Both the position numbers and the translations under genes were made by a program. From the NCBI GenBank assembly GCA_017854855.1, contig JAFMGZ010000026.1, positions 1 to 49,009 on the forward strand: a DNA stretch of 49,009 nt. Direction: 5' to 3'. Below, piece after piece: positions 24,305 through 32,891 of this stretch. Origin of the DNA: Sulfitobacter sp. Its GTDB lineage: Bacteria > Pseudomonadota > Alphaproteobacteria > Rhodobacterales > Rhodobacteraceae. Numbering within the stretch: position 1 is the stretch's first letter; every line of letters begins with the position of its first letter. The notes below the pieces were generated by a model that was not told the origin of the DNA, searched no databases, and saw only the letters and a list, made by a program, of their open reading frames with translations.

Positions 24305-25273
24305 GTGCCAAAAGCGATTGTGACCATTGGTTTTTTCCTGACCCTCTGCGCAGGCACGGTTGCCGCCGGAGAGATGTGGATCACCAATGAAAAGGACCAT
24401 ACCGTCAGTGTGATCGACACCACGACCCAAGAACTCAAGGCAACCTATAATGTCGGCCTGCGCCCACGCGGCATCACATTCTCCAAGGACTTCTCCGAAC
24501 TTTATATCTGCGCCTCGGACGATGACCGCATTGACGTGCTTGACCCAGACACCGGCCTTGTCATCCGCCGGTTGGCCAGTGGCGAGGACCCCGAACAATT
24601 CGCGCTGCACCCCAACAACCAACACCTCTATATCGCCAACGAAGAAGACGCGCTGGCGACCGTGCTGGACGTCACCACAGGCGAGGCGATCGCCGAGATA
24701 GACGTGGGCATCGAACCCGAAGGCATGGCCGTCTCGCCCGATGGCAAGATCGCAATCGTCACCTCAGAGACCACCAATATGGTGCATTGGATCGACACCG
24801 CCGCCCAGCAGCTGTTTGCCAATACGCTTGTGGGCCAGCGCCCGCGCCACGGCGAATTCACCCATGACGGTACCCGGCTCTGGGTCAGTTCCGAAATCGG
24901 CGGGACGGTTGCCATCATTGATGTGGCCACGCAAAAGATCACCCATGAATTCACCATGACCATCCCCGGCATCACCCAGGACCTGATCCAGCCCGTCGGC
25001 ATCCGCCTGACCCGTGATGGCACCAAAGCGTTCATCGCCCTTGGCCCCGCCAATCATGTTGCCGTGGTTGACGCGCAAACCTACGAGGTCCAGGATTTTG
25101 TGCTGGTTGGGCGCAGGGTCTGGCATCTGGAATTTGATGCGGATGAACAGCACATCTATTCGACCAATGGGATATCGGGCGATGTCACCATCATCGACGT
25201 GGGCAGCCTCAAGCCGCTCAAGACGATCAAGGTCGGGCGCTTCCCATGGGGTGCGGCCTTCCGCCCGGATTAA
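24305..25273 (+). CDS. PQQ-catabolism-associated YVTN beta-propeller protein
   Basis: 322 residues with a signal peptide (AIVTIGFFLTLCAGTVAA). It contains about seven repeats of the surface-layer/YVTN type (GEMWITNEKDHTVSVIDTTT, LYIANEEDALATVLDVTTGE, LWVSSEIGGTVAIIDVAT and others), which build a beta-propeller. It matches the propeller family that accompanies PQQ-dependent alcohol oxidation; its task is unknown. The start is GTG 24305 with AAGGAG 6 bases upstream. It lies divergent from the dehydrogenase, and the DUF1194 gene begins one base after its stop. Confidence 0.87.
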   Translation: MPKAIVTIGFFLTLCAGTVAAGEMWITNEKDHTVSVIDTTTQELKATYNVGLRPRGITFSKDFSELYICASDDDRIDVLDPDTGLVIRRLASGEDPEQFALHPNNQHLYIANEEDALATVLDVTTGEAIAEIDVGIEPEGMAVSPDGKIAIVTSETTNMVHWIDTAAQQLFANTLVGQRPRHGEFTHDGTRLWVSSEIGGTVAIIDVATQKITHEFTMTIPGITQDLIQPVGIRLTRDGTKAFIALGPANHVAVVDAQTYEVQDFVLVGRRVWHLEFDADEQHIYSTNGISGDVTIIDVGSLKPLKTIKVGRFPWGAAFRPD

Positions 25274-25274
25274 G

Positions 25275-26150
25275 ATGCGGAGTTTCGCCTCATATGTCGC
25301 ATTTGGGCTTTGGTGCCTGCTGGCCCAGCCAGCACAGGCAGATGGCGGGCCGTTTGAGGTCGACATGGCGCTGGTGCTGGCCGTCGACATTTCATTTTCC
25401 ATCTCGCAAGACGAACAGGACATCCAGCGCCGTGGCTATATCGCCGCATTCCTGGACACACAGGTTGTCGCGGCCCTGACCCTTGGCAGCCGTGGCCGCG
25501 TCGCGGTCACCTATCTGGAATGGGCAGGCAGCGACACCCAGGTGCAGGTCATCCCCTGGGTGGTCATTTCCGACACCCAGAGCGCGGCGGCCTTTTCAAA
25601 ACGTCTTGAGATGCTTGAGACGAACCGCTCTGGCCGCACCTCGCTGTCCAGCGCATTGGATGCAGCGGTTGATCTGTTCAACACCGGCCCCTTTGTCAGC
25701 AACCGGCAGGTTGTCGATATTTCCTCCGATGGCATGAACAACGCGGGGCGGCGGGTGGATTATGCCCGCGACCGGTTGCTGCACCGTGGCATTGTCATCA
25801 ACGGATTGCCCCTGATGGTGGGGTCAACAGACGGGCCGAACCATGACCTTGATCAATATTTTCGCGATTGCGTCATCGGGGGATTGGGCGCGTTCAGCTA
25901 TCCGGTCTACAGCTGGGACGCCTTTGCCGAAACCTTGAAACAGAAGCTCATCCGGGAATTTGTGGGCTACAGATTGCCCCGCCCTGCCCGCCTGTGGAAC
26001 GCGGCCGGCACCCAGCCGCAGGGCGACAAGATGGATTGCCTGACCGGCGAAAAAAAGGAACTGGATGATTTCAAAGCACTGATTGGCACCATCCCGGGCG
26101 GGGCAGAACGCTGGAAACCCGTCGAAAAAGACTGGATTCCCAAGGAATAG
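25275..26150 (+). CDS. secreted DUF1194 protein with von Willebrand A-like fold
   Basis: 291 residues with a signal peptide (SYVAFGLWCLLAQPAQA). VLAVDISFSIS near residue 40 is a MIDAS-type metal motif (DxSxS). SGRTSLSSALDAA supplies the later Thr/Ser and VVDISSDGMNNAG the second Asp, so the metal site looks complete. DUF1194 proteins are periplasmic or exported and uncharacterised. The ATG follows the propeller stop at once (TAAGATG), giving a translationally coupled pair, which ties this protein to the quinoprotein system. A role as scaffold or metal-dependent adhesion partner is inference. Its end lies 3 bases from the convergent permease gene. Confidence 0.87.
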   Translation: MRSFASYVAFGLWCLLAQPAQADGGPFEVDMALVLAVDISFSISQDEQDIQRRGYIAAFLDTQVVAALTLGSRGRVAVTYLEWAGSDTQVQVIPWVVISDTQSAAAFSKRLEMLETNRSGRTSLSSALDAAVDLFNTGPFVSNRQVVDISSDGMNNAGRRVDYARDRLLHRGIVINGLPLMVGSTDGPNHDLDQYFRDCVIGGLGAFSYPVYSWDAFAETLKQKLIREFVGYRLPRPARLWNAAGTQPQGDKMDCLTGEKKELDDFKALIGTIPGGAERWKPVEKDWIPKE

Positions 26151-26153
26151 CGC

Positions 26154-26948
26154 CTATCCCCCGCGTTTGGTCATCATCCCGCGCGCCGGATCATACCCCC
26201 AGACCGCAGCCCCAAAGAACACCAGCGCCGCCAGCATCACCCACACCCCGGCCAGCAGATTGGGCGTCAGATACAGCGTAAAGCGGATCAGCTCCACCGC
26301 ATGGGTAAAGGGGTTTAACGCACAGATCTGGCGCAACAGCGGCGATGCCTCGGCCATCTTCCACAGCGGATACAGCGCCGTGGAAAGGAAAAACATCGGG
26401 AAAATGACAAAGTTCATCACCCCGGCAAAATTCTCCAATTGCTTGATCGTGGAGGACAGCAGCAATCCCAGCGCCCCCAGCATGAAACCGGTCAGCACCA
26501 GCACCGGCAGCACGGCAAGATAGCCAAAGACCGGAAAGACGATGCCAAAACAGGCCGCAATCGCCAAAAAGGCATAGACCTGCACAACCGACACAACGAC
26601 GCCTGCCAATATCTTGCTCATCAACAGCCACCAGCGCGGCAGCGGGCTGGTCAGCAACAGGCGCATCGACCCCATCTCGCGATCATAGACAAGGCTCAGC
26701 GAACTTTGCATGCCATTGAACAGTTGCACCATCGCGCAAAGCCCCGGCACGATGTAGATCTCATAGGTGATATAGGTCTGATAGGGCGGCATGATCGACA
26801 GACCCAGCGCCGCCCGAAACCCCGCCGCAAAAATCAGCAACCAGACCAGCGGACGCACCAGCGCGGACAGGAACCTGCCCCGCTGGCTGACAAAACGCAG
26901 AACTTCACGTTCTATGATGGCCAGCAATGCAATCAGGGCACCTTTCAT
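26154..26948 (-). CDS. ABC-2 type permease of the PQQ-associated transporter
   Basis: 264 residues with about six membrane segments (LVRPLVWLLIFAAGF, ILAGVVVSVVQVYAFLAIAA, LAVLPVLVLTGFMLGALGLL, FVIFPMFFLSTALYPLW, LLAGVWVMLAALVFFGAAVW). It belongs to the ABC-2 export family and pairs with the ATPase encoded just upstream; the stop and start overlap (ATGA). A permease of this type is a regular member of PQQ-dependent alcohol systems, but its cargo is unknown. The start MKGALIALLAIIERE is chosen for the overlap. Confidence 0.88.
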   Translation of the reverse strand: MKGALIALLAIIEREVLRFVSQRGRFLSALVRPLVWLLIFAAGFRAALGLSIMPPYQTYITYEIYIVPGLCAMVQLFNGMQSSLSLVYDREMGSMRLLLTSPLPRWWLLMSKILAGVVVSVVQVYAFLAIAACFGIVFPVFGYLAVLPVLVLTGFMLGALGLLLSSTIKQLENFAGVMNFVIFPMFFLSTALYPLWKMAEASPLLRQICALNPFTHAVELIRFTLYLTPNLLAGVWVMLAALVFFGAAVWGYDPARGMMTKRGG

Positions 26949-27667
26949 CCGGGCGCACCGATCAACGCCTGAAACCGGTGGGCCAGACTGTCTGCACCAC
27001 ACAGGTTGTCGCATCGGTCATCGGCCAGAACGCGGCCCTGATGCAGCACCAGAACCTGATCCGACGGGGCCACCTCATCAACAAGATGGGTCGCCCAAAG
27101 CACGCATAATCCCTGTGCTGCCAATTCATGCGCATGATCCGTGATCGACCTGCGGCTGGGCGCATCCAGCCCCACGGTTGGTTCATCCAGCAACAAGACC
27201 GACGGGCGGTGTATCAGCGCGCGGGCCAATTCCGCCCTTCGGCGGTGGCCCCCGTTCAATCTGCGCACGATCTCATCTGATCGTTCGCGCATGTCCAGCC
27301 GGTCCAGCGCCTCTTCGATGCGCGCGCGCGCCACCCGTTTGGACAGGCCCTGCAGGGCGGCAAAATAATACAGGTTTCGCGCAACGCTCAGGTCCAGGTC
27401 CAGCGTGGGCTGTTGAAAAACGATCCCCATCCGGGCCAAGGCCGCACGCGGTGCCGTGGCCAGCGAATTGCCCGCAACCCGCAAGGTTCCCGTTTGCGGC
27501 ACAAACAGACAGGACAACAAGGAAAACAGCGTGCTCTTGCCCGCCCCATTGGGGCCAAGCAATGCAGTCAAACGTCCCGAAGCGGCGGTAAAACTGACGT
27601 CTTTCAACGCCTGCCTTGCCCCGTAGGCATAGCTTAACCCCTGAATGTCCAATGCGGTTTCCAACAT
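26945..27667 (-). CDS. ABC transporter ATPase of the PQQ-associated system
   Basis: 240 residues. Walker A GPNGAGKST, a signature that reads LNGGHRRRAELARA in place of the usual LSGGQ, Walker B VLLLDEPTVGLD and the switch His in LWATHLVDE are all present. It energises the ABC-2 permease that follows. The unusual LNGGH signature still fits an active enzyme. The ATG is at 27667, and a TACGAC half-site lies 85 bases upstream, linking it to the regulation of the other PQQ genes. Confidence 0.9.
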   Translation of the reverse strand: MLETALDIQGLSYAYGARQALKDVSFTAASGRLTALLGPNGAGKSTLFSLLSCLFVPQTGTLRVAGNSLATAPRAALARMGIVFQQPTLDLDLSVARNLYYFAALQGLSKRVARARIEEALDRLDMRERSDEIVRRLNGGHRRRAELARALIHRPSVLLLDEPTVGLDAPSRRSITDHAHELAAQGLCVLWATHLVDEVAPSDQVLVLHQGRVLADDRCDNLCGADSLAHRFQALIGAPG

Positions 27668-27751
27668 AGCCCCTCATGCTGCCTGCTCAGGAAACTGACG
27701 GCAATCACCCCCATGAGCAAGGTAAAACCGCGCGCCTTGGCCGATGTGCCA

Positions 27752-27767
27752 TACGACCTATTGCTTA
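27752..27767. promoter_or_regulatory. weak candidate operator: TACGAC-CTAT-TGCTTA
   Basis: One half-site is a perfect TACGAC (the complement of GTCGTA); the other matches at 3 of 6 positions, with the same 4-base spacer. It lies in the divergent region 85 bases from the ABC ATPase start and 83 bases from the acetyltransferase start. It is the weakest member of the set. Confidence 0.35.
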
Positions 27768-27849
27768 TTGCCAGACCCGCCAGCACACAGACGTCCCGAC
27801 CCTTCAAATGGGTATTTCGCTGCTGCGCGGAAACTGCGATGTTTGTGTC

Positions 27850-28359
27850 ATGACCCTCAGACCCGCACATAGATCAGATGCGTCAAGCATCGCCGCGATT
27901 TCGATCGAAGTCTGGCTTGGCACCTATCTCAGACGGGGCGTGAACGCCTTTTTTGCAGATTTCGTGCTGCAAGAATTCACACCGCAAAAGATCGAAACCC
28001 TGATATCTGACCTGACCCAATGGATCATGGTGTCAGAAAACACAGACGGCATTGACGGCTTTATTCGTGTGTCAGACCACAGCAAGGCGCCGGTAAGCGG
28101 GTGCTCGGACATCGAAATATCCACATTCTATGTCCAGCCGCGTCACCACGGCACAGGCATCGGCAAACGGTTGCTGCACGCCGCGTTTGACCATGCGCGG
28201 GCCAAACAGGCGCAAAACATCTGGCTTGCGACCAATGCGGAAAATGCCCCCGCCATCGCCTTTTATCTGGCGCAGGGTTTTGACCATGTCGGAGAGACCC
28301 ATTTTCGCATCCAGAACGATGCCTACCTCAACAACGTCTATGCCTACCACCTTGGCTGA
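27850..28359 (+). CDS. GNAT-family N-acetyltransferase
   Basis: 169 residues. The acetyl-CoA loop is visible in VQPRHHGTGIGKRLLHAA (the R/Q-x-x-G-x-G/A pattern), preceded by the beta strand IEISTFYV and followed by NAPAIAFYLAQGFDHVGE, typical of the C-terminal part. The substrate cannot be told. The start MTLRPAHRSD fits the usual GNAT N-terminus; the frame is open upstream without similarity. It is divergent from the ABC ATPase, and whether it belongs to the PQQ system is unclear. Confidence 0.88.
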   Translation: MTLRPAHRSDASSIAAISIEVWLGTYLRRGVNAFFADFVLQEFTPQKIETLISDLTQWIMVSENTDGIDGFIRVSDHSKAPVSGCSDIEISTFYVQPRHHGTGIGKRLLHAAFDHARAKQAQNIWLATNAENAPAIAFYLAQGFDHVGETHFRIQNDAYLNNVYAYHLG

Positions 28360-28409
28360 TCGGGATCAGTCATCGTGCAGCGGCGCGCCGCTTGCCCTGT
28401 ACCGCCCTG

Positions 28410-29087
28410 TCACTGCCGCTGCTTTGCAATCTGCTCGGCGCGTTCAAGATCGCCGGGGCTGGTGATCTTGAAATTATCCGGTGCCCCCAGAACCACACGC
28501 ACCTCCAGCCCCATGGCGCGGGCGATTTCCACATCATCCGCCGCATCGCCCTGATAGCTTAGATGCGCGGCCAGCAAGGGCGCAAAATGAAAACCCTGCG
28601 GCGTCTGCGCCCGCCACAACCCGTCACGTGATACCGGCGACAGCGCGGCACCCCCCTCGACCCGCCACAGCGCATCAACGACCGGCATCGCGGCAAAGGC
28701 GGCCTGCGATGTCTCAAGCGCGGCCAACACATCCGCAATGATCCGCGCCGACACAAAGGGGCGTGCCGCGTCATGCACCAGCACGCAATCGGGTGTATGC
28801 GCCTCCAGCGCCTGCAACCCGCAAGTCACCGATTTTGACCGCGTTTCACCACCCGCGACAGGCGGCAGCAGGCGCATGTCGGTCAGACCGGCCACCGCAT
28901 CTGAATAAAGCGGCATATCCTCAGGATGGATCACGACCTGCACGGCGCCAATCGACCCCAGGCTCAGGAAAAGGTCCAGACAGCGGCGCAGCGAACAAAT
29001 ACCCGCCACAGACAAATACTGCTTTGGCAAAGGGTCACCGAAACGCCGCCCGCGCCCCGCCGCCACGATCAGAACAGAGGCAAGCAT
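28410..29087 (-). CDS. ispD: 2-C-methyl-D-erythritol 4-phosphate cytidylyltransferase
   Basis: 225 residues. The CTP-binding motif AAGRGRRFGDPLPKQYL at the N-terminus, LVHDAARPFV and the C-terminal DNFKITSPGDLERAE are diagnostic. IspD makes CDP-methylerythritol in the non-mevalonate isoprenoid pathway. In many alphaproteobacteria it is fused to or followed by IspF; here the frame stops after AKQRQ and no IspF is found, so ispF must lie elsewhere. It sits 112 bases downstream of iorB in the same direction and may be read from that transcript as well as from its own promoter. A second, IspD-like copy in the genome cannot be excluded. Confidence 0.9.
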   Translation of the reverse strand: MLASVLIVAAGRGRRFGDPLPKQYLSVAGICSLRRCLDLFLSLGSIGAVQVVIHPEDMPLYSDAVAGLTDMRLLPPVAGGETRSKSVTCGLQALEAHTPDCVLVHDAARPFVSARIIADVLAALETSQAAFAAMPVVDALWRVEGGAALSPVSRDGLWRAQTPQGFHFAPLLAAHLSYQGDAADDVEIARAMGLEVRVVLGAPDNFKITSPGDLERAEQIAKQRQ

Positions 29088-29199
29088 CTAGCCTGCACAT
29101 CCGATGGAAAAAACGCTGAACATAGATGCCACACCCCGAATACCTTGGGTCAAACTACCTGAATTCACCGCACAGTACAGAGGTCAGGCAAAACTGCAG

Positions 29200-30735
29200 T
29201 CAGACGAAACTGCGCACGGTCTGGATGGCCCCCTCCAGCGCCTTACCCTCGGGATCTTGCAAGGCTGCCTCGCGCAGGCGCGCCATCCATTGTGCGGCAT
29301 CCTCGCGCCCCTCCAGCAATGCGGCGGCCGCCATGACGGTGCCAAATTTGGTCAGCCCCCGCGCATGGGTATCCGAATAGCCTTTGACCAACCGGCGGTT
29401 CTTCAACAGCTCCACCGCCAGCGCGTAATCCCGCGCCAGCGGGGCCAGCGCGGCCTCCAGCCAGGCCTCCAGATGCGCCACCTCAACCTGATGGCGCCGC
29501 GTTTTCATACGGTAGCCTTTCAGCCCGCCCAGAAAATGCAGCATCACAAATGACCGCAAGGTATGCGTGCGCAACCGCCGGCCCTTGTTGAACAACCGGT
29601 CCAGCAGCGCCATGCGTTTCGGGTTCGCTTCCCATGCGGCCCCCATCTTGGCTGGCAGCAGGCTGGCGATTTCCTCGGCACGGGGATGAAAGAATTCTGT
29701 CAGCTCCACCAGGTTGCCTGCCTGCGCGCCCATCTCTTCGTGAATCCGGTACATGCGCGGCCTGCGGGTCTTCAAATCAGCAACGCGGATGATGTCATCA
29801 TAGGCCATCGCATTGGCGATGTATTTTGCCGCCGTAACGCTTAGCTCCCAATCCTGTTCGGCGGTATCGCGGGCGATCACGCTGTCCAGCCGGTCCAGAT
29901 AGGCGGTGCCATAGGCGCAATCCTGAAAATCCACGACCTTCATCAAACCGGCCTGTGCGATCCATTGCACCGTTGCGGGCAGATCGAATGTCCGTTCAAC
30001 CAGCGCGTTCCACTTGTTCATCTGACGCGCCGGACCCACCAGTTTCAGCGCAGGCGTGGCCGCTGCGACTTCTGCCGGTGCGCCGCCCTTCTGCGCCACT
30101 TCAAACCCGGCGGCAAAGGCCCGCAAGGATGGCTCAACCCCCTTGCCACCTGCGCGGATCGCATCCTCAAAGGCCGCGCGCCCAAAGGGCAGCGCGCCTG
30201 ACCCCGCCAAAGCGCCAAACAGGCTGGCCGAAATGACCGACCCCTGCCCGACCGCCAGCTGATCCATATCCGCCAGTATCAATTGCTGCGCTGCAATCTC
30301 GGCCGCGGCGCGCACCTCATCTGCATTGGCGATCCCGTCACCGGGGGCGGTTTTCTCCGACACGGCCAACGCGCGATGGGTGGACCCGATCAGCGTGGTG
30401 CGGTCCGGCGTCACAAAACCGCGCATCACGGCGCGGCCCACCTCCATCATCTCGGCGGCGATCAGCACATCCACATCCCCGCCCGAGGGGGCCAGCGCAA
30501 AAATCGGCTGCTGGTCAGAGGCGGGCGTCATCTCAACATAATAGATCGTCGCCCCCGTACGCTGCGCCACACCGGCCACGCTGGTCGCCTGACAGGCATA
30601 GCCCTGCGCGCGCGCCAGACCTTCGATCCAGCCGGTCAGCACGCCGCCGCCCTGCCCGCCCACGGCCATCACCGCCAGTTTGATGATCTGGCCAACCCGC
30701 GCATCGGGTGTTTTCTGAGGAAGGATCATATTCAT
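29200..30735 (-). CDS. iorB: indolepyruvate ferredoxin oxidoreductase subunit beta, long form
   Basis: 511 residues, more than twice the archaeal IorB. The N-terminal 200 residues are the 2-oxoacid oxidoreductase gamma-type domain (AVGGQGGGVLTGW at 24-36, VAQRTGATIYYVEMTP, LIAAEMMEVGRA). The C-terminal 300 residues are an extra helical domain typical of bacterial long forms (YGTAYLDRLDSV, MARLREAALQDPEGKAL). With IorA it oxidises aryl-pyruvates to aryl-acetyl-CoA with a ferredoxin-type acceptor. The ATG overlaps the iorA stop (ATGA). Confidence 0.9.
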   Translation of the reverse strand: MNMILPQKTPDARVGQIIKLAVMAVGGQGGGVLTGWIEGLARAQGYACQATSVAGVAQRTGATIYYVEMTPASDQQPIFALAPSGGDVDVLIAAEMMEVGRAVMRGFVTPDRTTLIGSTHRALAVSEKTAPGDGIANADEVRAAAEIAAQQLILADMDQLAVGQGSVISASLFGALAGSGALPFGRAAFEDAIRAGGKGVEPSLRAFAAGFEVAQKGGAPAEVAAATPALKLVGPARQMNKWNALVERTFDLPATVQWIAQAGLMKVVDFQDCAYGTAYLDRLDSVIARDTAEQDWELSVTAAKYIANAMAYDDIIRVADLKTRRPRMYRIHEEMGAQAGNLVELTEFFHPRAEEIASLLPAKMGAAWEANPKRMALLDRLFNKGRRLRTHTLRSFVMLHFLGGLKGYRMKTRRHQVEVAHLEAWLEAALAPLARDYALAVELLKNRRLVKGYSDTHARGLTKFGTVMAAAALLEGREDAAQWMARLREAALQDPEGKALEGAIQTVRSFV

Positions 30736-32882
30736 ACCGGCGCATCCTGCATCCGCAGCCGTTTGCCGTCCCGTCGCTTTTGCAGCCAGCTGATGATTTT
30801 GGTGCGCACCCCGGCGCGCCAGGTCTCAAACTTGCCCGGGTTATGCACCACGTCAGCGCGGTAAAACGACGGACATAGCACCGCCGCATCGGCCACTTCA
30901 CCGCAATTGCCACAGCCCACACAGGTCTGGTCAATATGGGCAATCGGGTCATCGCGCAGCGGGTCATCCAGCCGTTTCAGCGACAGCGACGGGCAGCCTG
31001 ACAGCCGGATACAGGCGTGATCGCCCGTGCAGATATCACTGTCCACACCAAAGCGCGGCACATCCACGCGCCGGCCTTCCTTGATCGCATTGTTACGGAT
31101 AGGCTTTTCGCGCCGTTGCTTGTTCAGCATACATTCCGATGAGGCCACAATGACCTTGGGCCCTTTAAACTCCGTTGTCAGAGCCTCTTTCAGCGTGTCG
31201 CGCACCTTGCCCACATCATAGGTGTGATCAATCTGGCGGATCCATTCCACGCCGACCCCCTTCAGCGCGGCAGAGATCGGATTGCCCGTGGCCTTGGTGT
31301 CATTATGCGCCCGGCTCGACAGAATATCCTGCCCGCCTGTGGCGGCGGAATAGTAATTGTCCACGATCATCACAACGTTGTCGGATTTGTTAAACACCAT
31401 GTTCCCGATCGAAGAACTCAGCCCGTTATGCCAGAACCCGCCGTCCCCCAGCATAGAGATCGCGCGCCGCTCCCCTCCGCCGTCAAAGGCGGCATTGGCG
31501 GCAGGCCCCAGACCATAGCCCATGGTCGCCCCGCCAATCTCAAAGGGCGGCAGCGACCCGAACAGGTGACAGCCAATATCGCCGGTGATCTGGTGCTTGC
31601 CCAGCTCCTGCTCCACCAGCTTCATCCCCGCGAAAATCGGCCGTTCCGGGCAGCCAGTGCAAAAACCGGGCGGGCGAATGGGTACTGTCTTGCTCAGGTC
31701 CGGTATCTTGGGCTCTTCCATATTCGGCGCACGCACCTGCCCGGGCAACATATCTGGTGCCGCTGCTTTCAAAAACGCCGTGACACCGTCCAGCATGACC
31801 TGGCCGGTATACTCCCCCGCCATCGGCAAGACGTCCTTGCCATAGAGTTTCAGACGACGGCCCGCCTTGAACAGGAAGGACCCCAGCTGCTGTTCGATAT
31901 GATCAGGCTGGCCTTCTTCCACGATCATCACGTGGTCCTTGCCCTCGCAAAAGGCGTCAAATTCGTCTCTAACGATAGGGTATGTGACGTTCAGACAGTA
32001 AATCGGCACTTCGGTATTGCCGAAGATATCCGCCAGACCCAGACGTTGCAGCGCCCGAATGACACCATTGTACATGCCGCCCTGCACCACGATGCCCAGC
32101 TTGGCCTTTTCGGGGCCGAAAACCTCGTTCAGACCATTCTCAACGATGAACTTTTCCGCGGCGGGCCAGCGGTTCTTGATCTTGTCCTGCTCGTGCAGAT
32201 AGCTCATGGGCGGCAGCACGACGCGGTTGAAATCAGACTGCGGGTTGGCAATCGCCTCTTTCACGGTCAGCGGCGGGGGCACGTTGTCACGGGTGGCAAA
32301 ACTGCCGGTCACATGACACGACCTGATCCGCACCATCAGCATCACGGGCGTATTGCTGGCCTCGCTCAGCTCAAAACCGTCCTTTACCGCCTTGGTGATC
32401 GACGGCAGGTTCGGGCGCGGGTCCAGCATCCAGAACTGCGATTTCATCGCAAAAGCATGGCTGCGTTCCTGCATGATGGAACTGCCCTCGCCGTAATCTT
32501 CGCCCACGATCACCAGCGCGCCACCGTTCACCCCCGACGAACACAGGTTCGCCAGCGCGTCCGAGGCCACATTGACCCCGACCGGCCCTTTGAACGTCAC
32601 AGCACCGCGAATGGGGTAATGCACCGAGGCCGCCAGCATCGCCGCCGCCGCCGCCTCGGATGCATTCGCCTCAAAACGCACGCCCAATTCGCCCATCAGC
32701 TCTTCGGCATCGGCCAGCACATCCATCAGATGCGAAATCGGCGCGCCCTGATAGCCGCCGACATAGCCGACACCGTTTTCCAGCAGCGCCTTGGTGATGG
32801 CCAGAATCCCCTCACCGGTAAAGACGTCGCCGTCCCCCTTGCGCAGATGTTCCACCTCGGCTTTGAAAGAGCGTTCAGCCAT
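30732..32882 (-). CDS. iorA: indolepyruvate ferredoxin oxidoreductase subunit alpha
   Basis: 716 residues, a fused alpha/beta-type 2-oxoacid oxidoreductase. The order is a pyrimidine-binding domain (GVGYVGGYQGAPISHLMDVL, ANASEAAAAAMLAAS), a central domain, and a thiamine-diphosphate domain (CTGCPERPIF, LGDGGFWHNGLSSSIGN, MIVDNYYSAATGGQD). A C-terminal ferredoxin-like part has two cysteine sets (CTGDHACIRLSGCP and CVGCGNCGEVADAAVLCP) for 4Fe-4S clusters. The first set is spaced atypically, as in other bacterial IorA. The enzyme degrades indole-, phenyl- or hydroxyphenylpyruvate. It lies downstream of the MarR gene by 9 bases, in one operon with the FAD enzyme and the cyclase. Confidence 0.93.
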   Translation of the reverse strand: MAERSFKAEVEHLRKGDGDVFTGEGILAITKALLENGVGYVGGYQGAPISHLMDVLADAEELMGELGVRFEANASEAAAAAMLAASVHYPIRGAVTFKGPVGVNVASDALANLCSSGVNGGALVIVGEDYGEGSSIMQERSHAFAMKSQFWMLDPRPNLPSITKAVKDGFELSEASNTPVMLMVRIRSCHVTGSFATRDNVPPPLTVKEAIANPQSDFNRVVLPPMSYLHEQDKIKNRWPAAEKFIVENGLNEVFGPEKAKLGIVVQGGMYNGVIRALQRLGLADIFGNTEVPIYCLNVTYPIVRDEFDAFCEGKDHVMIVEEGQPDHIEQQLGSFLFKAGRRLKLYGKDVLPMAGEYTGQVMLDGVTAFLKAAAPDMLPGQVRAPNMEEPKIPDLSKTVPIRPPGFCTGCPERPIFAGMKLVEQELGKHQITGDIGCHLFGSLPPFEIGGATMGYGLGPAANAAFDGGGERRAISMLGDGGFWHNGLSSSIGNMVFNKSDNVVMIVDNYYSAATGGQDILSSRAHNDTKATGNPISAALKGVGVEWIRQIDHTYDVGKVRDTLKEALTTEFKGPKVIVASSECMLNKQRREKPIRNNAIKEGRRVDVPRFGVDSDICTGDHACIRLSGCPSLSLKRLDDPLRDDPIAHIDQTCVGCGNCGEVADAAVLCPSFYRADVVHNPGKFETWRAGVRTKIISWLQKRRDGKRLRMQDAPV

Positions 32883-32891
32883 CTTGTCCCC

